Of a DNA stretch of 64,000 nt, positions 8,410-16,804 are shown one piece after another. Position 1 is the first letter of the stretch; each line of letters opens with the position of its first letter. The position numbers and the translations under genes were made by a program. Below the pieces are notes generated by a model that did no database searches, was not told where the DNA came from, and saw only the letters and a list, made by a program, of their open reading frames with translations. The stretch is from NCBI RefSeq assembly GCF_021412625.1, contig NZ_JAKCFI010000003.1:1054001-1118000 (forward strand), read 5' to 3'. The stretch is from Myxococcus stipitatus. Its GTDB lineage: Bacteria; Myxococcota; Myxococcia; Myxococcales; Myxococcaceae.

Positions 8410-9465
8410 ATGGGAGACGCGAACCAGCGGACGATGCGGGCGGCGCGCTTCGACACGGTGGCGAAGACGCTGACGGTGACGGACGTGCCCATCCCCAAGC
8501 CCGGGCCCGGCGAGGTCCGGGTGAAGGTGAAGGCGTGCGGCATCTGCCTGTCGGATGCGCACCTCATCGACGGCTCGCTGCCGTCACCCCTGCCCGTGGT
8601 GACGCCGGGGCACGAGTCGGCCGGTGTCATCGACGAGGTGGGCATCGGCGTGCCGCGCTGGAAGCCGGGCACGCGCGTGGCCATCGCGGGCGGCAAGCCC
8701 TGTGGCCGCTGCGCGAAGTGCTCCAACGGCCAGCCCCAGGAGTGCCTGGACTTCCTCATCATGGGCTTCCACTACGACGGCGCGTGGGCCGAGTACGTCG
8801 TGGTGCCGTACCACGCGCTGGTGGAGGTGCCGGAGGCGCTGCCCTTCGAACAGGCCGCCATCCTCGCGGACGCGGTGGCCACGCCCTACGCGGGCCTCGT
8901 GGACCGGGCGGGGCTGCGGCCCGCGCAGTCCGTGGGCCTGTGGGGCATCGGCGGGCTCGGGGTGCACGCGGTGCAGATCGCCCGCATGCTGGGCGCGGCG
9001 CCCATCCTCGCCTTCGACACCAACGAGGCGGCGCGCGCGCGGGCGCTGGAGTTCGGCGCGGACGTGGCCCTGGACCCCCGCGCCCCGGACGTGCGCGACC
9101 AGATACTGAAGCACACCAACGGCCTGGGCCTGGACGTGGCCGTGGACCTGGTGGGCGCGAACGTGGTGCTCGCCCAGGCCGCCAAGAGCCTGGGGCGCTT
9201 CGGCAAGGCGGTGATGGTGGGCCTGTCGCCGGAGCCCATCCAACTGGGCCCGGGCTCCGTCTTCGGCGTGCGCTCCCAGGAGCTGCTCGGCCACCTGGGC
9301 TACGAGAAGAAGCACCTGGACCAGCTCGTGCGGCTGGTGGGCACGAAGCGGCTGGACGTGTCCCGGTCGGTGAGCGCGACGCTGCCCCTGGAGGACGTGG
9401 CCAAGGGGGTGGAGCGGCTGGTGAAGAAGGAGGGCAACCCCATCCGGCTGGTCGTCGTCCCCTGA
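8410..9465 (+). CDS. Zinc-dependent alcohol dehydrogenase (medium-chain MDR family)
   Basis: The 351-residue enzyme has both zinc sites of the classical family. Catalytic ligands sit in the CGIC segment (C43) and GHE (H68-E69); four structural cysteines are at 98, 101, 104 and 112. The NAD(P)-binding Rossmann loop is GIGGLG at 179-184. Such enzymes interconvert alcohols and aldehydes or ketones in the cytosol. The ATG at 8410 is chosen over an upstream frame extension because AGGAGG lies about seven bases before it. The long frame upstream reads through the 36-bp repeats and is not part of the protein. A hairpin after the stop separates it from the ABC-F gene. The natural substrate cannot be told. 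Confidence 0.9.
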   Translation: MGDANQRTMRAARFDTVAKTLTVTDVPIPKPGPGEVRVKVKACGICLSDAHLIDGSLPSPLPVVTPGHESAGVIDEVGIGVPRWKPGTRVAIAGGKPCGRCAKCSNGQPQECLDFLIMGFHYDGAWAEYVVVPYHALVEVPEALPFEQAAILADAVATPYAGLVDRAGLRPAQSVGLWGIGGLGVHAVQIARMLGAAPILAFDTNEAARARALEFGADVALDPRAPDVRDQILKHTNGLGLDVAVDLVGANVVLAQAAKSLGRFGKAVMVGLSPEPIQLGPGSVFGVRSQELLGHLGYEKKHLDQLVRLVGTKRLDVSRSVSATLPLEDVAKGVERLVKKEGNPIRLVVVP

Positions 9466-9501
9466 GCGTGGGAGGGGGTGGGAGCGGCTCTTTCCCGTGC
9501 C

Positions 9502-9531
9502 GCCGGCCTGACGACCCCCCGTCGGGCCGGC
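9502..9531 (+). terminator. Hairpin terminator after the alcohol dehydrogenase
   Basis: A 12-bp stem GCCGGCCTGACG/CGTCGGGCCGGC with one G-U pair encloses a six-base ACCCCC loop, 36 bases after the stop. A second perfect 8-bp hairpin (GAACCCGC-GTCTT-GCGGGTTC) follows at 9542-9562. Neither has a U-tract; a terminator role is inferred. Confidence 0.45.
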
Positions 9532-9634
9532 TCCGGGCATGAGAACCCGCGTCTTGCGGGTTCGGAAGAGTCCTCCCCGGGCGGCCCTCGTGGCATAAGG
9601 ACGCCGCGCCCGCTTCCCGGGCCCCCCTACGCAC

Positions 9635-11257
9635 ATGATTCGTCTCGACAACATCAGCAAGCAGCACGGCCAGCAGATTCTCTTCATCGAGGCCTCGGCC
9701 GCCCTCCACAAGGGGGAGAAGGTGGGCCTCGTGGGGCCCAACGGGGCCGGCAAGTCGACGCTGTTCCGGATGATCACCAACCAGGAGCACCCGGACGAGG
9801 GCCAGGTGGCCGTCGACCGGGGCGTCACCATCGGCTACTTCAGCCAGGACGTCGGTGAGATGGCGGGGCGCAGCGCCGTCTCCGAGGTCATGGATGGCGC
9901 CGGCCCGGTGAGCGTGGTGGCGGCCGAGCTCAAGGAACTCGAGGCGGCCATGGCGGACCCGGACAAGGCGGACGAGATGGAGAAGCTCGTCGAGCGCTAC
10001 GGCCTGGTGCAGGGGCGCTTCGAGGAGCTGGGCGGGTACGCCCTGGAGGGCCGGGCGCGGGAGATCCTCGCGGGCCTGGGCTTCTCCGAGGAGATGATGG
10101 ACGGCGACGTGGGCGCGCTGTCCGGCGGTTGGAAGATGCGCGTGGCGCTGGCCCGCATCCTCCTGATGCGTCCGGACGCGATGCTGCTCGACGAGCCCTC
10201 CAACCACCTGGACCTGGAGAGCCTCATCTGGCTGGAGGGCTTCCTCAAGGGGTACGAGGGCGCGCTCCTGATGACCTCGCACGACCGCGAGTTCATGAAC
10301 CGCATCGTCACCAAGATGGTGGAGATCGACGGCGGCACGCTGACGACCTACTCCGGCAACTACGAGTTCTACGAGCAGCAGCGCGCGCAGAACGAGAAGC
10401 AGCAGCAGGCGCAGTACGAGCGCCAGCAAGCCATGCTCGCCAAGGAGCTGAAGTTCATCGAGCGCTTCAAGGCCCGCGCGTCCCACGCGGCGCAGGTGCA
10501 GAGCCGCGTGAAGAAGCTGGAGAAGATCGAACGCGTGGAGCCGCCCAAGCGCCGCCAGACGGTGCTGTTCGAGTTCCAGCCCGCGCCGCGCTCGGGTGAC
10601 GACGTGGTGAGCCTGAAGGCGGTGCACAAGGCCTACGGCAAGCGGCGCATCTACGAGGGCATGGACTTCCTCGTCCGGCGCGGCGAGCGCTGGTGCATCA
10701 TGGGCGTCAACGGCGCGGGCAAGTCCACGCTGCTCAAGCTGGTGGTGGGCGCGACGGAGCCGGACAACGGCTCGGTGACGATGGGCGGCAGCGTGAAGCT
10801 GGGCTACTTCGCCCAGCACGCCATGGACCTGCTGGACGGCGAGCGCACCGTGTTCCAGTCGCTGGAGGACGCGTTCCCCCGCGCGGGCCAGGGCTCGCTG
10901 CGCGCGCTGGCGGGCTGCTTCGGCTTCTCCGGTGACGAGGTGGAGAAGAAGTGCCGCGTGCTGTCCGGAGGCGAGAAGGCCCGCCTCGTCATGGCGAAGA
11001 TGCTCTTCGACCCGCCCAACTTCCTGGTCCTGGACGAGCCCACCAACCACCTGGACATGGCGACGAAGGAGATGCTCATCACCGCCCTGTCCCAGTACGA
11101 GGGGACGATGTTGTTCGTCTCCCACGACCGTCACTTCCTGGGCGCGCTCTCCAACCGCGTGCTGGAGCTGACGCCGGACGGCATCCACCAGTACGGCGGC
11201 GGCTACACCGAGTACGTCGCGCGCACCGGCCACGAGGCCCCGGGCCTGCGCAGCTGA
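9635..11257 (+). CDS. ABC-F family ATPase (ribosome-associated, YbiT/Uup-like)
   Basis: The 540-residue protein contains two ABC ATPase domains and no membrane segment, the ABC-F layout. The first Walker A is GPNGAGKST at 34-42, with signature LSGGWKMR and Walker B MLLDEPSNHLD. The second has GVNGAGKST, LSGGEKAR and FLVLDEPTNHLD. The glutamine/glutamate-rich charged segment between them (about 240-315) is the P-site tRNA interaction motif region. ABC-F proteins bind the ribosomal E site and relieve stalling or give antibiotic resistance; subfamily and exact role cannot be fixed here. The gene stands alone between hairpins and is convergent with the SDR gene. Confidence 0.9.
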   Translation: MIRLDNISKQHGQQILFIEASAALHKGEKVGLVGPNGAGKSTLFRMITNQEHPDEGQVAVDRGVTIGYFSQDVGEMAGRSAVSEVMDGAGPVSVVAAELKELEAAMADPDKADEMEKLVERYGLVQGRFEELGGYALEGRAREILAGLGFSEEMMDGDVGALSGGWKMRVALARILLMRPDAMLLDEPSNHLDLESLIWLEGFLKGYEGALLMTSHDREFMNRIVTKMVEIDGGTLTTYSGNYEFYEQQRAQNEKQQQAQYERQQAMLAKELKFIERFKARASHAAQVQSRVKKLEKIERVEPPKRRQTVLFEFQPAPRSGDDVVSLKAVHKAYGKRRIYEGMDFLVRRGERWCIMGVNGAGKSTLLKLVVGATEPDNGSVTMGGSVKLGYFAQHAMDLLDGERTVFQSLEDAFPRAGQGSLRALAGCFGFSGDEVEKKCRVLSGGEKARLVMAKMLFDPPNFLVLDEPTNHLDMATKEMLITALSQYEGTMLFVSHDRHFLGALSNRVLELTPDGIHQYGGGYTEYVARTGHEAPGLRS

Positions 11258-11273
11258 GCCGCCCCGGGCGAGC

Positions 11274-11305
11274 CCCGGGACACCGTGACTCACGGGTGTC
11301 CCGGG
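11274..11305. terminator. Bidirectional terminator between ABC-F and SDR genes
   Basis: CCCGGGACACCGTG (11274-11287) pairs with CACGGGTGTCCCGGG (11291-11305) through 14 base pairs with one bulged G and an ACT loop. It lies between two convergent stops (11257 and 11322), so it can serve both strands. No U-tract is present. Confidence 0.65.
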
Positions 11306-11321
11306 AGGCCACCGCCCGGCT

Positions 11322-12179
11322 TCAGTCGAGGAAGTAGTCGGGCATCAGCTCCGCGCCCTTCTCCACCGCGTACGGCTCGAAGTCGGTGACGCCGCGTGAG
11401 CGCAGCAGGTCCTCGTCGATGAAGAACTGGCCCGTCACCTCGCGGCTGTTGCTCGTGAGGATGGCGTGCGCGGCGTCCGCCATGATGTCCGGGGTGCGGC
11501 AGCCGCGGGCGGCCTCCTGACCGCCAATCATGGCCATCGCCGCCGTCCAGATGGTGGTGCGGGGCCAGAGCGCGTTCACCGCAACGCCCGGGTCCTTGAA
11601 CTCGGCGGCCATGCCGAGCACGCACATGCTCATCCCGTACTTCGCCATGGTGTAGGCGACGTGGTTCGAGAACCACTTCGGGTCCAGGCTCAGCGGCGGT
11701 GACAGGTTGAGGATGTGCGGGTTCGCCGCGCGCAGCAGGTGCGGCAGGCACGCCTGGGACGTGGCGTAGGTGCCGCGCGCGTTGACCTGGTTCATCAGGT
11801 CGTACTTCTTCATGGGCGTCTCGAGCGTGCCGGTGAGGCTGATGGCGCTCGCGTTGTTCACGCAGATGTCGATGCCGCCGAACCTCGCCACCGCCTGCTC
11901 GACGGCGGCGGAAATCTGGTCCTCGTAGCGGATGTCGACCATCAGCGGGAGTGCCTGGCCTCCCGCCTTCTCGATGTCCTCCGCCGCGCTGTGGATGGTG
12001 CCGGGCAGCTTGGGGTGCGGCTCGGACGTCTTCGCGGCGATGACGATGTTCGCCCCGTCGCGCGCGGCGCGCAGCGCGATGGCCTTGCCGATGCCCCGGC
12101 TCGCGCCGGTGATGAACAGCGTCTTGCCTCGCAGGGTGCTCAAGGTTGCCTCGTGGGTGGCGGTGGAGCGGGACGTCAC
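11322..12179 (-). CDS. SDR oxidoreductase, HSDL2-like
   Basis: This 285-residue short-chain dehydrogenase has the cofactor loop TGASRGIGKAIA near residue 25, the NNAS motif near 110 and the catalytic YTMAK (Y-x3-K). The stretch between, with KTSEPHPKLPGTIHSAAEDI, is typical of the hydroxysteroid dehydrogenase-like 2 (HSDL2/SCP-x-associated) branch linked to fatty acid metabolism. It lacks the C-terminal sterol carrier domain of animal HSDL2. Its start overlaps the stop of the acyl-CoA synthetase by four bases (ATGA), so the two are translationally coupled. It is the last gene of a three-gene leftward operon for acyl-CoA metabolism. Confidence 0.85.
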   Translation of the reverse strand: MTSRSTATHEATLSTLRGKTLFITGASRGIGKAIALRAARDGANIVIAAKTSEPHPKLPGTIHSAAEDIEKAGGQALPLMVDIRYEDQISAAVEQAVARFGGIDICVNNASAISLTGTLETPMKKYDLMNQVNARGTYATSQACLPHLLRAANPHILNLSPPLSLDPKWFSNHVAYTMAKYGMSMCVLGMAAEFKDPGVAVNALWPRTTIWTAAMAMIGGQEAARGCRTPDIMADAAHAILTSNSREVTGQFFIDEDLLRSRGVTDFEPYAVEKGAELMPDYFLD

Positions 12180-13777
12180 GCGGCCCCGCTGATGTCCTCG
12201 TAGTGCCTTTCGTACCGCTGGCGGAGGACGAACTTCTGGGCCTTGCCGGTGCTCGTCTGCGGCATGGCGTCCAGCAGGATGACGGACTTGGGCACCTCGA
12301 AGCCTCCGAGGTGCTGGCGGCAGTGGGCGACGAGCTCCGCGGGCGTCGCCGAGGCGCCGGGCTTGAGCACGACGAAGCCGGTGACGGCCTCCGCCCAGCG
12401 CGCGTGGGGCAGGCCCACCACGGCGACCTGGAGGATGGCGGGGTGGCGCAGCAGGACCTCCTCGACCTTGATGGAGGGGACGTTCTCCCCGCCGGTCTTG
12501 ATCATGTCCTTCTTGCGGTCCACGAAGAGCAGCTGGCCGTCGGCGTCGAACATGCCCAGGTCGCCGGTGTGGTGCCAGCCGAACGCGCGGGCCTTCTCCG
12601 TGGCCTCCGGGTCCTTGAAGTAGCCGAGCATGACGTTCGGCCCCCGGTGGACGATTTCGCCCACCTCGCCGCGTCCGAGCAGCCGGCCCTCGTCGTCCAT
12701 GATGGCCGTCTCGTTCGTCACCACCGAGTCACCCCAGTACGAACCGAAGCGCTTGAGCTGCTGCTCCGGCTTGAACATGGTGGTGGCCGGGTACATCTCC
12801 GTCTGGCCGGACGCGAGCGCGAAGCCGCCGGGACAGAACTTCTCGAGCAGCTCCACGAGCAGCGTCCGCGCCATGGGCGCCATGACGTACAGACACAGCC
12901 GCAGGCTGGAGAGGTTCGTCGTCGCGCGGGCGGGGTGCGCGAGCATGGCGCCGTACATGATGGGCAGGCCCAGCAGGAAGCTGATGCCGCGCCGCTCGAC
13001 GGTCTCCAGCATGGCGCCCGGCTCGAACACGCGCCGCACGACCACCGTCCCGCCCGCCAGCAGGAACGTCAGGGAGACGGCGTGCTGCGCGCAGTGGAAC
13101 ATGGGCAGCACGCAGATCGTCGAGTCCCCCGGCCGCATCCCCAGCTCGAACAGGTTGCCCACCAGCGCCGAGTGCACGGACGCGTGCGAGTGCATCACGC
13201 CCTTCTGCTGCCCGGTGGTGCCGCTGGTGTACATGATTTGAGCCATCGCGTGGCTCGGCAGGTCCAGCTCCGGCGGGGTGGCGTGCTGGCCGCGCAGCGT
13301 GTCCAGGAACGCCGTCGTGTCCCCTCCCGGCGCCGCCTGTCCCTCGGGGACGCAGACGATGACGCGCAGGCCCAGCGCGTCGACCATGGCCCGCAGGTCG
13401 GCGCGGGCGAGGAACTCCGCGTCGATGACGAGGTGGGTCGCCTCCGCGTGCTCCAGGATGTAGCGGGTGGCGGCCACGGACAGGCCCGTGTTGATGGGGA
13501 CCCAGACGAGGCCCGCCTTGTAGATGCCGAGGAAGGCGGTGACCATCTGCGCCGAGTTGCCGCAGAACATGGCGACGCGCGCGCCCGGGGGCAGGCCTTG
13601 CGCGAGCAGGTAGTGGGCGAACGCGTTCGCGCGCCGCTCCAGCTCCGCGAACGTCAGCTCCAGCTCGCCGTCGACGAGCGCGACGCGCTCCGGCCAGCGC
13701 AGGGCCGACCGGCGGATGGCGTCTCCCAGCAGGACTCGGCTGATGCGCGGGTAGTGCGCGTCGTGGGTCGCGGACAT
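12176..13777 (-). CDS. Acyl-CoA synthetase / AMP-forming ligase
   Basis: The 533-residue enzyme belongs to the ANL superfamily that activates carboxylic acids as acyl-AMP and then transfers them to CoA. The P-loop MYTSGTTGQQKG is at 182-193. Motifs ASGQTEMYPAT, WHHTGDLGMFDADGQL (A5-type) and DRKKDMIKTGGENVPS (A8 hinge) follow. The C-terminal catalytic lysine lies in PQTSTGKAQK. Length matches bacterial medium/long-chain fatty acyl-CoA synthetases. It lies between an acyl-CoA dehydrogenase gene (79-base gap) and an overlapping SDR gene, consistent with a degradative acid pathway. Substrate chain length cannot be read from sequence. Confidence 0.88.
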   Translation of the reverse strand: MSATHDAHYPRISRVLLGDAIRRSALRWPERVALVDGELELTFAELERRANAFAHYLLAQGLPPGARVAMFCGNSAQMVTAFLGIYKAGLVWVPINTGLSVAATRYILEHAEATHLVIDAEFLARADLRAMVDALGLRVIVCVPEGQAAPGGDTTAFLDTLRGQHATPPELDLPSHAMAQIMYTSGTTGQQKGVMHSHASVHSALVGNLFELGMRPGDSTICVLPMFHCAQHAVSLTFLLAGGTVVVRRVFEPGAMLETVERRGISFLLGLPIMYGAMLAHPARATTNLSSLRLCLYVMAPMARTLLVELLEKFCPGGFALASGQTEMYPATTMFKPEQQLKRFGSYWGDSVVTNETAIMDDEGRLLGRGEVGEIVHRGPNVMLGYFKDPEATEKARAFGWHHTGDLGMFDADGQLLFVDRKKDMIKTGGENVPSIKVEEVLLRHPAILQVAVVGLPHARWAEAVTGFVVLKPGASATPAELVAHCRQHLGGFEVPKSVILLDAMPQTSTGKAQKFVLRQRYERHYEDISGAA

Positions 13778-13856
13778 GGCGTGCTCCTCTCCGCCCGGGG
13801 GGCGCGTGGGTGTGGTTGCGTGGTGTCCCCCCGTTGGAATCGAGCGCCGCCGGCCG

Positions 13857-15023
13857 CTAGCCGCGCGACTTGCGGGGCAGGGTGCCCATGGCCTTGCTGA
13901 TGATGCCCAGCATGACCTCGTCGGCGCCGCCGCCGATGGAGCCCAGGCGCAGGTCGCGGTGCGCGCGCGCCAGCGGGTTGTCCCAGGTGAAGCCCATGCC
14001 GCCCCAGTACTGGAGGCAGCCGTCCACCAGCTCGCGCGCGAGCCGGCCCGACTTCAGCTTGCACATGGAGGCGAGCTTCACGACCTCCGGGTCGTCCTTG
14101 TCCGCCACGTACAGGTCCACGGTGCGGTAGATGAGCGCGCGCAGCGCCTCCACCTCCGTCTGCAGCTCCGCCAGCCGGAAGTGCACGGACTGGTTGTCCA
14201 GGATGGACTGGCCGAACGCCTTGCGCTGCCGCGTGTACTCCGCCGTCTGCGCGATGAGCCGGTCGAAGGTGACCAGGGTGCTGGCGGAGACGAACAGCCG
14301 CTCCTCCTGGAACTGCTGCATCTGCATGGCGAAGCCGCGCCCCTCCTCGCCGACGCGGAAGCGCGCGGGCACGCGCACGCCGTCGAAGAACAGCTGCGCC
14401 GTGTCCGACGCCCACATGCCCAGCTTGCGAATCTTCGAGCGGGTGATGCCCGGCCGGTCCAGGGGCACGATGATGAGCGACTTGTTCGCGTGCGCCGGGC
14501 CCTCGCCCGTGTTGGCGAGCAGGCACACCCAGTCCGCCTGCATGCCGTTGGTTATCCACATCTTGCTGCCGTCGATGACGTAGTCGTCGCCGTCGCGGCG
14601 CGCCGTCGTCGTCACCGACGCCACGTCGGAGCCCGCGCCCGGCTCGCTCACCGCGATGGAGCACACGCGCTCGCCCGACAGCGTCGGCGCGAGGAACTCC
14701 CGCCGCAGCTCGTCACTGCCGAAGCGCGCCAGCGCCGGCGTGGCCATGTCCGTCACCACGCCGATGGCCATGGGCAGCGCCCCACACGTGCAGTGGCCCA
14801 GCTCCTCCGCGAAGGCCACGGAGAACGACGCGTCCAGCCCCAGCCCGCCGAACTCCGGCGGCTTGGTGATGCCCAGCAGCCCCAGCTCGCCCAGCTTCTT
14901 GAAGACCTCTTTCGCCGGGAAGATTTCGGCCGCCTCCCACGCGTCCACGTGCGGGTTGAGCTCCTGCTCGACGAACTTGCGGACCGTCTGGCGGATGGCG
15001 CGGTGTTCCTGGGTCTGCTGCAT
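13857..15023 (-). CDS. Acyl-CoA dehydrogenase
   Basis: The 388-residue FAD enzyme would introduce the alpha,beta double bond in acyl-CoA thioesters. Visible features are the N-terminal helical domain, the GITKPPEFGGLGLD segment, the FAD/substrate motif AVSEPGAGSDVASV, WITNGMQADW, then RKAFGQSILDNQ and the C-terminal QYWGGMGFTWDNP-RAHRDLRLGSIGGGADEVM. The usual catalytic glutamate position near the C-terminus is not obvious in this pattern, so it may belong to a branch with the base elsewhere (as in isovaleryl-CoA dehydrogenase). It is the first gene of the leftward operon with the synthetase and SDR genes; these three could form a short beta-oxidation-like module. Confidence 0.88.
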   Translation of the reverse strand: MQQTQEHRAIRQTVRKFVEQELNPHVDAWEAAEIFPAKEVFKKLGELGLLGITKPPEFGGLGLDASFSVAFAEELGHCTCGALPMAIGVVTDMATPALARFGSDELRREFLAPTLSGERVCSIAVSEPGAGSDVASVTTTARRDGDDYVIDGSKMWITNGMQADWVCLLANTGEGPAHANKSLIIVPLDRPGITRSKIRKLGMWASDTAQLFFDGVRVPARFRVGEEGRGFAMQMQQFQEERLFVSASTLVTFDRLIAQTAEYTRQRKAFGQSILDNQSVHFRLAELQTEVEALRALIYRTVDLYVADKDDPEVVKLASMCKLKSGRLARELVDGCLQYWGGMGFTWDNPLARAHRDLRLGSIGGGADEVMLGIISKAMGTLPRKSRG

Positions 15024-15257
15024 GGCTCGTCCTCGGTGCGCTCGCCGCGCGGGCGAAGGGTCAGGAAGGCAGTCCTGGCTCCGCGACGTGGCGCGCGAGC
15101 GACTCGCGCGGGGTCCACGCCAGGGGCGAAGCCGGGATGCGGTGCGTCAATCTCGGGAGGTGTTCGCCGGGGAGGTTGGAGGTCTTGCCGGGACTCAGCA
15201 ATCGAACGTCCATCACACCTCTCACGACGAGGAGTGGAGAGTCTGGGAGTGCCGGGC
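15024..15257. other. Region upstream of the acyl-CoA dehydrogenase operon
   Basis: This must contain the leftward promoter of the acyl-CoA operon, but no clear -35/-10 elements could be assigned. A 50-codon minus-strand open frame (15061-15213) with an AGAGG four to five bases before its ATG can be read here. It has no recognised family and may be a leader peptide or chance. Confidence 0.3.
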
Positions 15258-15323
15258 AAAAAAAGCAAGCATGATTGCTTGTTTTGGACCCGAGGCGAAG
15301 CGGCCCCACCTCGTGGGGGCCGC
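15258..15323 (-). terminator. Intrinsic terminator of the tetR-ALDH-ALDH operon
   Basis: Just after the aldehyde dehydrogenase stop, the minus strand forms a 10-bp GC stem with one bulge (15300-15323, GAG loop). It then forms a second hairpin CAAGCA-ATCA-TGCTTG (15266-15281) followed after one C by seven T (15258-15264). This is one of very few canonical U-tract terminators in the window. Confidence 0.8.
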
Positions 15324-15333
15324 GCGCTCGCGC

Positions 15334-16773
15334 TCAGCCGAACAGGCGGCTGGCCAGGCGAGCCAGCTTCTGGGCCTTGCCGGTGTACGGGGGGAAGAAC
15401 AGGTGGGCGAGCGACGTGCGGCCCTGGCGCAGCACGGCGCGTTCGTGGCTGAACGCCCGGAAGCCCGCCTCGCCGTGGTAGGCGCCCTGGCCGCTCGCCC
15501 CGACGCCGCCAAAGGGCAGGTGGGGGTTCACGTTGTGCAGCACCACGGTGTTGACGCACGAGCCGCCCGCGCTCGTCTCCCGGAGCAGCCGCTCCACCGT
15601 CGCCTCGTCCTTGCTGAAGACGTAGAGCGCCAGCGGCTTGTCGCCCGCGCGCAGGTGCGCGACGACGTCGTCGAGCGACGGGTAGCGCAGCACCGGCAGC
15701 ACCGGGCCGAAGATCTCCTCCTCCATGATGGGGGCGTCCGGCGTCACGTCCGCCAGCACCGTGGGCGCGATGAAGCGCGTCTCCGCGTCCGCGCCGCCGC
15801 CGGCCACCACGCGGGCCCCCGCGGCCACCGTCCGGTCCAGCAGGCCGCGCACGCGCGAGAAGGCGCCGTCATCCACCATGCGGCAGAAGTCGGGGCTCGC
15901 CCGGCGCGCCTCCTCGGTGCGGCCGTAGAAGCGCTCCAGCGCGGCCTTCAGCGCGGCGAGCAGCGCCTCCTCGCGCGACTCGTGCACCCAGACGTGGTCC
16001 GGGGCGATGCACGTCTGACCGCCGTTGAGGAACTTGCCCCAGGTGATGCGCTCGGCGGCGGCCTCCACGTCCGCGGTCGCGTCCACCACCACCGGCGACT
16101 TGCCGCCCAGCTCCAGCGTCACGCTGGCCAGGTGCTTCGCCGCGGCCTCCATCACCCGGCGCCCCACGCGCGGGCCGCCGGTGAAGAAGAAGTGGTCGAA
16201 CGGCAGCCGCAGCAGCGCCTCGCCCACCTCCGCGCCGCCCTCCACCAGCGCGACCTCGTCGTCGGGGAAGGCGTCGCGCACCAGCTCCGCCAGGAAGCGC
16301 GCGGTGTGCGGCGTCTTCTCGCTGGGCTTGCACAGCACGGTGTTGCCCGCGGCCACCGCGGCGATGAGCGGCGTCACCAGCAGGTTGAAGGGGTAGTTCC
16401 ACGGGGCCAGCACCAGCACCGTGCCCCGGGGTTCGGCGCGCACGTGGCTGGCGGTCCCCGCGAGCATCAACGGCGTCGGCACCTTGCGCGGCTTCATCCA
16501 CACCTTGAGGTGCTTGCGCACGTGCTCCAGCTCCAGGAGCACCGGCAGCACCTCCGTGGCCTCCACCTCCGCGCGGGGCTTGCGGAAGTCCGCGTGGAGG
16601 GCGTCCGCCAGCGCCTCGCGCCGCTCGAGGATGAGCGCCTTGAGCTTCTCCAGCCGCGCCAGCCGCTCGCCCGGGCCTCGCCGCGCCACGTCCCAGCGCC
16701 GGGCCCGCAGGCGGTCGAACGCCTCCCGCAGGCCCCTGGGGACCAGCTCCTCCTCCAGCTTCACCACGCGCAT
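15334..16773 (-). CDS. Aldehyde dehydrogenase (class 3, fatty/coniferyl aldehyde type), copy 1
   Basis: This 479-residue NAD(P)-dependent enzyme would oxidise aldehydes to acids. The active-site glutamate (E221 in TLELGGKSP) and nucleophilic cysteine (C255 in NGGQTCIAP) are intact, as are the LAPWNYPFNLL cofactor segment and the late EEIFGPVLPV and LPFGGVGASGQG motifs. The C-terminal FFPPYTGKAQKLARLASRL tail resembles membrane-proximal fatty aldehyde dehydrogenases of the ALDH3 group. It is 31 bases downstream of a close paralogue and ends at a strong intrinsic terminator. Both copies and the TetR gene upstream appear to form one leftward transcription unit. Confidence 0.9.
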   Translation of the reverse strand: MRVVKLEEELVPRGLREAFDRLRARRWDVARRGPGERLARLEKLKALILERREALADALHADFRKPRAEVEATEVLPVLLELEHVRKHLKVWMKPRKVPTPLMLAGTASHVRAEPRGTVLVLAPWNYPFNLLVTPLIAAVAAGNTVLCKPSEKTPHTARFLAELVRDAFPDDEVALVEGGAEVGEALLRLPFDHFFFTGGPRVGRRVMEAAAKHLASVTLELGGKSPVVVDATADVEAAAERITWGKFLNGGQTCIAPDHVWVHESREEALLAALKAALERFYGRTEEARRASPDFCRMVDDGAFSRVRGLLDRTVAAGARVVAGGGADAETRFIAPTVLADVTPDAPIMEEEIFGPVLPVLRYPSLDDVVAHLRAGDKPLALYVFSKDEATVERLLRETSAGGSCVNTVVLHNVNPHLPFGGVGASGQGAYHGEAGFRAFSHERAVLRQGRTSLAHLFFPPYTGKAQKLARLASRLFG

Positions 16774-16804
16774 CCCGGGTCCTCCTCCGGCGGTGTCGTC
16801 CTGC

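Noticed and set aside
15061-15213. 50-codon frame before the acyl-CoA dehydrogenase gene
   Set aside because: Has a weak ribosome site but no recognisable features; kept only as a remark in the upstream-region entry.
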